Program-made: the position numbers and the translations under genes | Origin: Leptolyngbya sp. Prado105 | GTDB taxonomy: Bacteria > Cyanobacteriota > Cyanobacteriia > Leptolyngbyales > Leptolyngbyaceae | Length of the DNA: 32,448 bases | Assembly: GCA_025454375.1 (NCBI GenBank) | Contig: JALOOO010000058.1 | Location: 1 to 32,448, forward strand | Direction of reading: 5' to 3' | The notes under the pieces: generated by a model | Databases searched by the model: none | The model's input: the letters and a program-made list of their open reading frames with translations, nothing else | What the model was told of the DNA's origin: nothing | In this document: positions 25,884-32,448 of the stretch, piece after piece | Layout of the letters: every line of letters starts with the position of its first letter | Numbering within the stretch: position 1 is the stretch's first letter

Positions 25884-27161
25884 ATGGCTGAGGTTGCAAT
25901 TTCTCTCACAGGCGTTTCAAAGTGTTTTAAGCGGTATGCGCGTCCGGTCGATCGCTTAAAAGAGATGTTGCTGCCTGGAAAAAGTCGAGCCGTTCCGTTT
26001 TGGGCAATTCAAGAGATTAATTTAGAGATCTTAAAAGGCGAAACGATCGGAATTGTCGGGCATAATGGCGCAGGCAAAAGCACCCTGCTGCAAGTGATTA
26101 CTCAGACTTTGACTGCAACTAAAGGAATCGTCCAAGTCAATGGTCGGATTTCAGCCTTATTAGAGCTAGGAAGCGGCTTTAATCCAGAATTTACGGGGCG
26201 GCAGAACGTCTTTTTTAATGGCAGAATTTTAGGACTGAGCCAAGCTGAGATTGAGCAGAAGTTTGACACGATCCTTGAGTTTGCCGATATTGGCGATTTT
26301 ATCGATCAGCCCGTTAAAACTTATTCCAGTGGCATGTTTGTGCGGTTGGCGTTTGCGGTGGCAGTCAATACTGACCCCGACATTTTGATCGTCGATGAAG
26401 CGCTTGCAGTGGGCGATGTTTACTTTCAGCAGAAATGCTTTTTGCGCCTGAAAGAACTGCGAGAAAAGGGATTGACGTTACTGTTTGTGTCGCATGATTC
26501 GAGTGCGGTGTGTAAGCTTTGCGATCGGGCGATTTTGATGGAACATGGCAAGCTCGTGTTAGATGCTTCACCGCGTCAAGTCGTTGATCTCTATGAAGCA
26601 AAACTTCTCCAGCAGCTTGATCAAGCTCCTGAGCGCATGACGCTGCGAATCCCTCAAAAATCAACCGATGCGGCAATCACTTCAGACTCAGTAACCGTCG
26701 ATTATGTAAAATTTTTAGATGCAGACGATCGAGTTTTGCAATCGACCTTGAGCGATTCGGAAGTTCAACTTGCGATTGGACTGACTTTTTTAGAAGCGAT
26801 AGAAGATCCGCATGTGGGATTCCGAATGCGGAATCGGACGGGAGAAGTCGTATTTGAATCGAATACGCTCTGTATGAAACACAGGATCGGAGCTTTAGCC
26901 AAGGGAATCTCGATCGAAGCTCGATTTCAGTTTCAGGTTCCTCTACTACCGGGAGAGTACACAATTACGATCGGGATCGCAGATGGCGGGTTTGGGGACT
27001 ATCAGTTTAAACATGCGCTGACGATGCTACACAATACCGCAGTGCTGACGATTTTGCCAAATCCGAACGCCATTCTGTGGGCAGGGATAGTGAATCTCAA
27101 CCCAACTTTTGCAGTTCACTATTCTCATTCCACCTCAGATGAAACGCTTATCGAGCTTTAA
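25884..27161 (+). CDS. Polysaccharide ABC exporter ATPase with C-terminal glycan-binding domain (Wzt type)
   Basis: Cytoplasmic ATPase partner of the preceding permease, 425 residues. The nucleotide-binding domain has Walker A GHNGAGKST (59-67), the signature YSSGMFVRLAFA (147-158) and Walker B DILIVDEALAVGD (166-178). ELGSGFNPEFTGRQN is the motif seen in Wzt/TagH-type ATPases. From about residue 270 a beta-rich domain follows (VDYVKFLDADDRVLQST, GFRMRNRTGEVVFESNT, VPLLPGEYTITIGI), matching the Wzt C-terminal jelly roll that in E. coli O9a and O8 recognises the chain-terminating cap of the O-antigen. The start ATG at 25884 follows AGGA by eight bases; an ATG at 25875 is three codons earlier. 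Confidence 0.93.
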   Translation: MAEVAISLTGVSKCFKRYARPVDRLKEMLLPGKSRAVPFWAIQEINLEILKGETIGIVGHNGAGKSTLLQVITQTLTATKGIVQVNGRISALLELGSGFNPEFTGRQNVFFNGRILGLSQAEIEQKFDTILEFADIGDFIDQPVKTYSSGMFVRLAFAVAVNTDPDILIVDEALAVGDVYFQQKCFLRLKELREKGLTLLFVSHDSSAVCKLCDRAILMEHGKLVLDASPRQVVDLYEAKLLQQLDQAPERMTLRIPQKSTDAAITSDSVTVDYVKFLDADDRVLQSTLSDSEVQLAIGLTFLEAIEDPHVGFRMRNRTGEVVFESNTLCMKHRIGALAKGISIEARFQFQVPLLPGEYTITIGIADGGFGDYQFKHALTMLHNTAVLTILPNPNAILWAGIVNLNPTFAVHYSHSTSDETLIEL

Positions 27162-27166
27162 CGACT

Positions 27167-27952
27167 ATGCCTCTCGATCCCGTGTTGCTTCAGCAAGTCC
27201 AGCCTTATACGCTTTGTACTTCCGATCGCTTAACGAATCTCGCTGCCCTGTGTGAGTACCTGAATCTGAATCAGATCGCAGGGGACTTTGTGGAGTGTGG
27301 AACGTACAAAGGTGGCTCTGCGGCTGTGATTTCAACGTTGCTCGGTTCTCGGCATCTCTGGCTGTACGACAGCTTTGCAGGAATGCCGCCCACGACGGAT
27401 AAAGATAGTGACGCTGCGAAAGATTGGGTGGGAGAATGTGTTGCCACGATCGAGGAACTCAAAACGATTCTGCGAACGGTTGGGACAGAGGAGCAGTCTT
27501 ACACGATTCGAGCAGGCTGGTTTGAGACGACCTTTCAAACAGAACTCCCGCAGCAGATTGCGCTATTGCATTGTGATGCAGATTGGTATGACTCGGTGAC
27601 GCTGGTGTTAGAGACGTTCTATCCTCGCATTGTGCCGGGAGGCTGTGTAGTACTGGATGATTTTGGCTATTGGGAGGGCTGTCGAGAAGCTTTTTATGAT
27701 TTCTGTGCCCGACATCAGGAGAAGCCTGTTTTAGAGCGGATTGGTCCAGATCAAGCCTTTTGGATCAAAGGTCGATTGCACAATCGGCAAGCTGTGCCGC
27801 AGATTGCAGCGCATGAGAATAGTGTCGAGCAGCAGACTCAGCTTGAGATGTCCTTGAAAGCAGAAATTGCAGCGCTAAGAACGCAGATTAAAACGATGGA
27901 GCAAAGTAAATTCTGGAAACTGCGATCGTGGTTCTCTAAGCTCAAATCCTAA
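27167..27952 (+). CDS. TylF/MycF-like SAM-dependent O-methyltransferase with C-terminal coiled coil
   Basis: A 261-residue protein of the macrocin O-methyltransferase (TylF) family. The SAM-binding loop is GDFVECGTYKGGSAAVI (39-55), LWLYDSFAGMP (64-74) follows, the metal-binding acids are in LLHCDADWYDSV, and GGCVVLDDFGYWEG is the late acid motif. After about residue 205 a Gln/Glu-rich helix (SVEQQTQLEMSLKAEIAALR) leads to a basic end, SKFWKLRSWFSKLKS, probably a coiled coil with an amphipathic, membrane-touching tip. The gene starts five bases after the exporter ATPase, so it belongs to that operon. The likely role is methylation of a sugar in the exported glycan; the substrate is not proven. 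Its stop overlaps the end of the convergent nuclease gene by four bases. Confidence 0.88.
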   Translation: MPLDPVLLQQVQPYTLCTSDRLTNLAALCEYLNLNQIAGDFVECGTYKGGSAAVISTLLGSRHLWLYDSFAGMPPTTDKDSDAAKDWVGECVATIEELKTILRTVGTEEQSYTIRAGWFETTFQTELPQQIALLHCDADWYDSVTLVLETFYPRIVPGGCVVLDDFGYWEGCREAFYDFCARHQEKPVLERIGPDQAFWIKGRLHNRQAVPQIAAHENSVEQQTQLEMSLKAEIAALRTQIKTMEQSKFWKLRSWFSKLKS

Positions 27953-29442
27953 ACCGCATATCCCAAATCATCCGCTAAGGTCGCCGCTTCCAAAAAGCTC
28001 ACCAACCACTCTTTTACCTGATACGTTGCCCGACAGTCATCCTCGTTATAAATCACGATCGAGTCTAAATAACGACGATCGCCTGTCGCGAGCCATTGAG
28101 CATACCAATAGATCGACTGCGCCCCGTTTGCACTCGAATCGCGCCAATCAAACCCAACCCACCGCGCAATATGCTTCAAGGCATAGCTCTCGACCGGAAG
28201 CGTCACCGATCGCGTCACTGAGTCATGCAGATCAATAAACCGCGCCAATAGAGGTTTGATCAACTCATCAGGAGTCTCAAATAATTTTCCAAGTCGCTCC
28301 ATCGTCTGCGACTCGTAGGGGCAAAAATGAAAAATGGGCGCAGTCGGATACGCCCACATTAAATCTAGTAATTTTTGCCACACTCTCGATTCTTCCTCAG
28401 GCGTTTCAGCCAGCAAGGGATGAAAGGTTTCCGTCTGTTGTATTCGATCGACGACCAAAACTCCATGCAAATACACCAGATTCAGACTCGGCTCTGCTTC
28501 AATATCAAAATAGAGCTCAATGGCAGCCGTTGGAATCTTGGGGACGACAAAAGGGCGTTTTCCGACTGTGTGCGCGGCTGAGCTTTCGCCCAGTAATGCT
28601 ACATTTTGCAGCGTCGATCGCGCTTGCCTGGTGAGCTTTCGAGCCGTCTCACTGCCAAATCCTGGCAGAGGTTCTAATTGAGTCGCAGGGATTTCTGCAA
28701 GGGCTTCTAACGTGGTGATATTCAAGGCTTGCAGTTGGAGATAGCGCGATTGAGTCACACCGGGCAGCAGCGATAAATGATGCTCAGATTTTGCGATCGC
28801 GTAACAATGACTAAACCAATGGCACAAGCTACACCGACTCCGAGAAATGAAAACCTCTGGCTCTTGCTCACCCGCGACTGCTGCAATGCAACTTGTGAGA
28901 ATCGCTTCCATTCGCGGCACAACTTCCCACAGATCAACCTCAAACGCACCCCGCTCTTTCAGAATTAACCAGGCTTCTTCAGCCCAAGCTCCCTGAACCG
29001 CAGCCAATACTTTTGCAAAATAAGCAACGATGATTTGATATTCTTGCTTCGGTCGTTTACTAAGTTTGATCTCAGACGGCACATAAATCCAATCGCCAAA
29101 GATGGATTGTCCCGGTCGCTTGACCAGTAAATCCGGGTTGGCAACGAGGGTCACATTTTCCGCTTCAGCTAGCAAAATAGGCTGATAAATTCTCTCAACT
29201 CCCGAACGCATCAGCTTTAAGGTTTCTTCCGCACCTCTACTCCAATCTCCGTTCTTATAAGTCGGCTGACGATGATCCTCTTGAGTTGCTAAAACTTGCC
29301 GTCGATTTTCTGCACTGTCTTGAATCAGTTTTAGCAGATAATCGTTCGGCGGGTCTTTTTGCTCAGCATCTCCATATCGATCGAGGAATGCTCGCCGACT
29401 ACATCGTTGATAATTGAGCAGGAGATCAGCAGTAATAAACAT
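27949..29442 (-). CDS. TM0106-family RecB-like nuclease with RNase H-like C-terminal domain
   Basis: A 497-residue putative nuclease. The N-terminal half is a PD-(D/E)xK domain: Asp104 in NPDLLVKR and Glu124-x-Lys126 in PSEIKLSK. It has four cysteines in the arrangement of Cas4/AddB-type iron-sulfur nucleases: Cys14 (YQRCSRR) and Cys204, Cys207 and Cys213 in the last part of that domain (CSLCHWFSHC). A helix-hairpin-helix region follows (LEALAEIPATQLEPLPGFGS). The C-terminal half is RNase H/DEDD exonuclease-like: YFDIEAEPSL (Asp313, Glu315), FHFCPYESQTM, FIDLHDSV, and YNEDDCRATYQVKEWL. Family members have no settled function in bacteria. There is no CRISPR array here to link it to adaptation. 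It is convergent with the methyltransferase gene, overlapping by four bases. Confidence 0.9.
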   Translation of the reverse strand: MFITADLLLNYQRCSRRAFLDRYGDAEQKDPPNDYLLKLIQDSAENRRQVLATQEDHRQPTYKNGDWSRGAEETLKLMRSGVERIYQPILLAEAENVTLVANPDLLVKRPGQSIFGDWIYVPSEIKLSKRPKQEYQIIVAYFAKVLAAVQGAWAEEAWLILKERGAFEVDLWEVVPRMEAILTSCIAAVAGEQEPEVFISRSRCSLCHWFSHCYAIAKSEHHLSLLPGVTQSRYLQLQALNITTLEALAEIPATQLEPLPGFGSETARKLTRQARSTLQNVALLGESSAAHTVGKRPFVVPKIPTAAIELYFDIEAEPSLNLVYLHGVLVVDRIQQTETFHPLLAETPEEESRVWQKLLDLMWAYPTAPIFHFCPYESQTMERLGKLFETPDELIKPLLARFIDLHDSVTRSVTLPVESYALKHIARWVGFDWRDSSANGAQSIYWYAQWLATGDRRYLDSIVIYNEDDCRATYQVKEWLVSFLEAATLADDLGYAV

Positions 29443-29630
29443 GCCTATAAATTAACAAAAATTAGGCGGTCTACGGGATCGTTTCTTTTCGCCAGATTAC
29501 GCTCGATCGTCTTTCTAAGTAATCATTTCTTAACAATTAGAAACAGATTTAGCTATATTCTAACGATCCAACTTTAAGTCCAAACTAAATGTAAATTAAG
29601 CGACAATTTTTCAAACTAGGGTTTTTCATA

Positions 29631-29660
29631 AAAGAGGGATGCTTTGATCAGAGCATCCCC
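29631..29660 (-). terminator. Rho-independent terminator after the CsbD-like gene
   Basis: GGGATGCT (29636-29643) pairs with AGCATCCC (29652-29659), with two further pairs inside. On the minus strand it is followed by TCTTTTATG. It lies about 30 bases after the stop. Confidence 0.78.
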
Positions 29661-29691
29661 ATCATTAAGTCGAAGTGGAAGTCAATGCAAA

Positions 29692-29880
29692 CTATGCGCG
29701 ATCGACGACATCTTTCGCTGCATCTTTAACATCTTCTTTTGCGTTTCTTGCTTCAGCTTCGGTTTGCTTTGCTTTACCTTGCATCTTGTCGGCTGGGTCA
29801 TTTGTTGCGTTGCCCCAAGCTTCTTGTGTTTTGCCTTCAACGTTCTTGGCAGCCGCTTTTGCTTTTTCTTCTAAACTCAT
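29692..29880 (-). CDS. CsbD-like stress protein
   Basis: A 62-residue, highly charged, helical and probably disordered cytosolic protein, rich in Ala, Lys, Glu and Asp, with KNVEGKTQEAWGNATNDPAD and KMQGKAKQTEAEARNAKEDVKD. This fits the CsbD family, general-stress proteins of unknown mechanism. I start it at the ATG at 29880 (MSLEEKAKAA), seven bases after AAGGAG; another ATG two codons upstream sits only one base from that site. It is flanked by a terminator downstream and a 16-base perfect palindrome upstream. Confidence 0.88.
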   Translation of the reverse strand: MSLEEKAKAAAKNVEGKTQEAWGNATNDPADKMQGKAKQTEAEARNAKEDVKDAAKDVVDRA

Positions 29881-29887
29881 GATCATT

Positions 29888-29893
29888 CTCCTT
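29888..29893 (-). promoter_or_regulatory. Ribosome binding site deciding the CsbD-like start
   Basis: AAGGAG on the minus strand, seven bases from the ATG at 29880 and one base from the ATG at 29886. The spacing favours 29880. Confidence 0.75.
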
Positions 29894-29914
29894 AAAAATT
29901 GTGAATAAGCTCAT

Positions 29915-29930
29915 TCGATAGCGCTATCGA
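29915..29930. promoter_or_regulatory. Perfect 16-base palindrome upstream of the CsbD-like gene
   Basis: TCGATAGC followed directly by GCTATCGA. It lies about 35 bases before the CsbD-like ATG, in the gap shared with uvrB, where an operator for a dimeric regulator could sit. No bound factor can be named. Confidence 0.4.
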
Positions 29931-30068
29931 TATGTATCAAATTTAACGGTTTTACTCAACATTTGAGTCTAGCTAGGGTTGGATTCTGCCTCTGTCGATC
30001 GAGAGAGCTACAACAACACCGATCCGACTGAAAACGCTAAAATCGAACAGAACCCCAGTGAATTAACA

Positions 30069-32075
30069 ATGCCAGAATTTAACATTCACGCCCCTTTTGA
30101 GCCAACGGGTGATCAACCCAGCGCGATCGTCAAACTCGTCAAAAGTATCAATGCTGGGCATCGCTATCAAACCCTGCTCGGTGCAACTGGAACTGGAAAG
30201 ACCCATACGATCGCAAGAACGATCGAGAAAATTGGCAAACCGACCCTACTGCTCGCCCATAACAAAACTCTGGCAGCCCAACTCTGTAACGAATTGCGCG
30301 AATTCTTTCCCAACAATGCAGTCGAGTACTTCATTAGCTATTACGACTACTATCAGCCGGAAGCTTATATCCCGGTCAGTGATACCTACATTGAGAAGAC
30401 CGCTTCGATCAACGAAGAGATCGATATGCTGCGGCACTCCGCCACACGATCGCTGTTTGAGCGGCGAGATGTCATCGTTGTTGCTTCGATTAGCTGCATC
30501 TACGGTTTGGGGATTGCATCTGAGTACTTGAATGCTTCTATTCCCCTGCGAGTTGGAGAAGAGATTAACCAGCGGCAAGTGCTGCGCGACCTCGCCTCAG
30601 TGCAGTATTCTCGCAATGATCTCGATCTCGGTCGGGGGAAGTTCCGCGTCAAAGGTGATGTTCTCGAAATTGGACCTGCTTATGAAGATCGGATCATTCG
30701 AGTGGAGTTCTTTGGCGATGAGATCGATGCGATTCGCTATGTCGATCCGGTCACAGGGGCGACGCTACAAAGTATGGAAGCGGTGAGCATTTATCCCGCT
30801 CGTCACTTTGTCACGCCAGAAGACCGACTTCAGCAAGCTTGTGATGACATTGAGCTAGAGCTAAAACAACGCCTGGTTGAGCTAGAAACCGAAGGAAAAC
30901 TCCTCGAAGCGCAACGCTTAGAGCAACGCACTCGATATGATTTGGAAGTCTTGAGAGAAGTCGGATTTTGTAATGGAGTCGAAAACTATTCAAGACATTT
31001 AGCTGGACGTAATCCGGGCGATCCGCCAGAATGCTTGCTCAATTACTTTCCGGATGATTGGCTTTTAGCGATCGATGAATCTCACGTGACGATTCCGCAA
31101 ATTCGAGGCATGTATAACGGCGACCAGGCTCGCAAGAAAGTCTTGATCGATCACGGATTTCGGCTTCCGAGCGCGGCAGATAATCGCCCGCTAAAAGCAG
31201 AGGAGTTTTGGCAGAAAGTCAATCAATGTGTATTTATTTCTGCGACTCCGGGCGATTGGGAACTCGAAATCTCAGAAGATCGTATTGTTGAACAGGTGAT
31301 CCGACCGACTGGCGTACTTGATCCTGAAGTGTTTGTCCGTCCGACTCAGGGGCAGGTCGATGACTTGCTGCACGAGATTCAGACGAGAGTGGAAAAACGA
31401 GAACGCACGCTGATTACAACGCTGACTAAGCGGATGGCGGAAGACTTAACCGAGTATTTTCAAGAGCGCGGGATTCGGGTGCGCTATCTGCACTCAGAAA
31501 TTACCTCGATCGAGCGGATCGAAATTCTTCAAGACCTACGAGAAGGAGTCTTCGATGTCTTGATCGGCGTGAACTTACTGCGGGAGGGATTAGACTTGCC
31601 AGAAGTGTCGCTGGTTGCAATTCTCGATGCGGATAAAGAAGGATTCTTGCGGGCGAAGCGATCGTTAATTCAGACGATGGGACGGGCGGCGCGACATGTC
31701 GAAGGCAAAGCAATTCTGTATGCAGATAACTTGACCGATAGCATGGCAGCAGCGATTAGCGAAACCGAGCGGCGACGAGAAATCCAGATGGAATACAACG
31801 AAAAACATGGGATTATTCCGAAACCGATCGTCAAGAAATCGAACAATGCGATTTTGGCATTTCTCGAAGTGTCTCGCCGTTTGAATGCTCAAGAGCTAAA
31901 TCAAGTCTATGAGCAGGCAGATGAGATTCCACTAGAAGACATTCCGACTCTGATTACTCAACTTGAGGCACAAATGAAAGAATCGGCGAAGAAGATGGAG
32001 TTTGAGGAAGCCGCAAAATACCGCGACAAAATTAAACACCTGCGCGATAAGCTGCTGGGGAATCGGACGAGTTAG
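30069..32075 (+). CDS. uvrB: Excinuclease ABC subunit B
   Basis: Damage-verification helicase of nucleotide excision repair that receives the lesion from UvrA and recruits UvrC. The protein has 668 residues from the ATG at 30069 ([17 protein letters not shown]), the usual UvrB start; the frame is open upstream to a TTG at 29979 that would add 30 residues. Walker A GATGTGKT (38-45) is followed by the lesion-wedging beta-hairpin region [20 protein letters not shown]. Motif II reads [13 protein letters not shown], and motifs V and VI read [19 protein letters not shown] and [19 protein letters not shown]. The C-terminal UVR domain that contacts UvrC is [20 protein letters not shown]. All key motifs are intact. 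Confidence 0.97.
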   Translation: MPEFNIHAPFEPTGDQPSAIVKLVKSINAGHRYQTLLGATGTGKTHTIARTIEKIGKPTLLLAHNKTLAAQLCNELREFFPNNAVEYFISYYDYYQPEAYIPVSDTYIEKTASINEEIDMLRHSATRSLFERRDVIVVASISCIYGLGIASEYLNASIPLRVGEEINQRQVLRDLASVQYSRNDLDLGRGKFRVKGDVLEIGPAYEDRIIRVEFFGDEIDAIRYVDPVTGATLQSMEAVSIYPARHFVTPEDRLQQACDDIELELKQRLVELETEGKLLEAQRLEQRTRYDLEVLREVGFCNGVENYSRHLAGRNPGDPPECLLNYFPDDWLLAIDESHVTIPQIRGMYNGDQARKKVLIDHGFRLPSAADNRPLKAEEFWQKVNQCVFISATPGDWELEISEDRIVEQVIRPTGVLDPEVFVRPTQGQVDDLLHEIQTRVEKRERTLITTLTKRMAEDLTEYFQERGIRVRYLHSEITSIERIEILQDLREGVFDVLIGVNLLREGLDLPEVSLVAILDADKEGFLRAKRSLIQTMGRAARHVEGKAILYADNLTDSMAAAISETERRREIQMEYNEKHGIIPKPIVKKSNNAILAFLEVSRRLNAQELNQVYEQADEIPLEDIPTLITQLEAQMKESAKKMEFEEAAKYRDKIKHLRDKLLGNRTS

Positions 32076-32086
32076 GATCGCAACTC

Positions 32087-32116
32087 GCGCAGGTAGATCC
32101 AAGGATCTATCTGCGC
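32087..32116. terminator. Hairpin between convergent uvrB and the GH13 gene
   Basis: GCGCAGGTAGATC (32087-32099) pairs with GATCTATCTGCGC (32104-32116), 13 pairs with one G-T, around a four-base loop. No strong T run flanks either side. Confidence 0.65.
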
Positions 32117-32139
32117 TTAGGAGTCTATTTCTAGCCTTC

Positions 32140-32448
32140 TTAGTCAGTCAAGAACATTTGAGCCGTTCGAGCAGGGACTGTCAGAGAAATTCTACCTCCT
32201 GAAACCGCGATCGTTTGCTGGCTGATCAAATCGCGATACTGCCCTGGATTCTTTAATCCCCAGGTGCTAATCTCCACAGCCTGCTCCGAACCCGCTTTAT
32301 TAATCGCAACGATTCCCTTCTCACCTCTTCGGAAAATGAGCAGCACATCCGTTTCATAGAGAATCTGCATCGGCAGCCCATGTACTGCATTGTGAAAAGC
32401 AATCATCGAGACAACATCAGCCCGCTTGTAGATATCGAGCCAGCGATC
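32140..32448 (-). CDS. GH13 alpha-amylase-type protein, C-terminal end only
   Basis: The right edge cuts this gene; 102 codons are visible from the edge to the stop at 32140. The segment RWLDIYKRADVVSMIAFHNA followed by VHGLPMQILYETDVLLIFRR and GEKGIVAINKAG resembles the end of the catalytic barrel and the C-terminal beta-sandwich of glycoside hydrolase family 13 alpha-amylases, ending in the small-residue strand GGRISLTVPARTAQMFL. No catalytic residue is in view, so amylase and related specificities cannot be separated. It is convergent with uvrB. Confidence 0.75.
   Translation of the reverse strand, partial: DRWLDIYKRADVVSMIAFHNAVHGLPMQILYETDVLLIFRRGEKGIVAINKAGSEQAVEISTWGLKNPGQYRDLISQQTIAVSGGRISLTVPARTAQMFLTD

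Noticed and set aside
27949-29442. Cas4-like CRISPR adaptation role for the RecB-like nuclease
   Set aside because: Only the cysteines and nuclease motif are shared; the RNase H-like half and the absence of cas genes or an array point to the TM0106 family.
29675-29908. Cys/Phe-rich plus-strand frame of 77 codons
   Set aside because: Antisense of the CsbD-like gene, which has a good ribosome binding site, terminator and family pattern.
29979-30068. Upstream extension of uvrB from TTG
   Set aside because: The extra 30 residues are Asn/Glu-rich and unlike the family, and the ATG at 30069 gives the standard UvrB N-terminus.
30097-30531. Plus-strand open frame of 144 codons
   Set aside because: Shadow in another frame of uvrB.
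1-32448. CRISPR array, tRNA, rRNA, transposase or prophage genes
   Set aside because: I looked for regularly spaced direct repeats, cloverleaf-like stretches and transposase motifs and saw none; short tRNA-like segments could be missed without a computed search.

Overview
The window reads as a chromosomal stretch from a cyanobacterium, probably a filamentous Leptolyngbya-like one (the genus is inference). Evidence seen in the sequence: cyanobacterial NDH-1 subunits (NdhD, and the cyanobacteria/chloroplast-specific NdhM), many HIP1-type GCGATCGC octamers across genes, short intergenic spacers, and a style of multi-GAF, TPR and Wzt/Wzm genes typical of the phylum. I see no rRNA, tRNA, CRISPR array, transposase, integrase or phage gene. 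This is core plus light accessory chromosome rather than an obvious island.

Layout. 1-4.0 kb: a minus-strand tripartite efflux pair, a membrane fusion protein followed with a 4-base overlap by an RND permease that runs off the left edge. 4.2-5.7 kb: minus-strand assimilatory APS/PAPS reductase (cysH, with an iron-sulfur cysteine set) and cobU of cobalamin synthesis. 5.8-9.1 kb: plus-strand orphan protein, a family 2 glycosyltransferase and an unusual PilT-type ATPase with a duplicated N-terminal domain. 9.1-11.2 kb: a long untranslated leader, then ndhD. 11.3-12.4 kb: pyrD on the minus strand. 12.5-15.3 kb: a 920-residue multi-GAF protein with a degenerate histidine-kinase-like C-terminus. 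15.4-17.8 kb: an FtsL-like small membrane protein coupled to the division transpeptidase FtsI. 17.9-18.3 kb: ndhM (minus). 18.4-22.3 kb: histidine phosphatase, an orphan one-pass membrane protein, gnd (6-phosphogluconate dehydrogenase) bracketed by two near-identical hairpins, and a small orphan gene. 22.4-24.4 kb: ruvB followed by an exported TPR protein (minus strand). 24.4-28.0 kb: an orphan gene and then a Wzm/Wzt-type polysaccharide ABC exporter and a TylF-like methyltransferase. 27.9-29.9 kb (minus): a TM0106-family RecB-like/RNase H-like nuclease and a CsbD-like stress protein. 30.0-32.4 kb: uvrB, and the C-terminal end of a GH13 alpha-amylase-type enzyme at the right edge.

How genes work together. 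ndhD and ndhM supply two subunits of the same thylakoid NDH-1 complex from separate loci. The FtsL-like/FtsI pair serves septal peptidoglycan synthesis. The exporter/methyltransferase cluster suggests export of a capped surface glycan, with the Wzt C-terminal domain as the likely reader of the cap. I did not find a wholly new system. The observations most worth checking are the double-domain PilT, the exporter with a coiled-coil methyltransferase, the pseudo-kinase GAF protein, the repeated hairpin flanking gnd, and the long ndhD leader with a possible nine-codon leader peptide.
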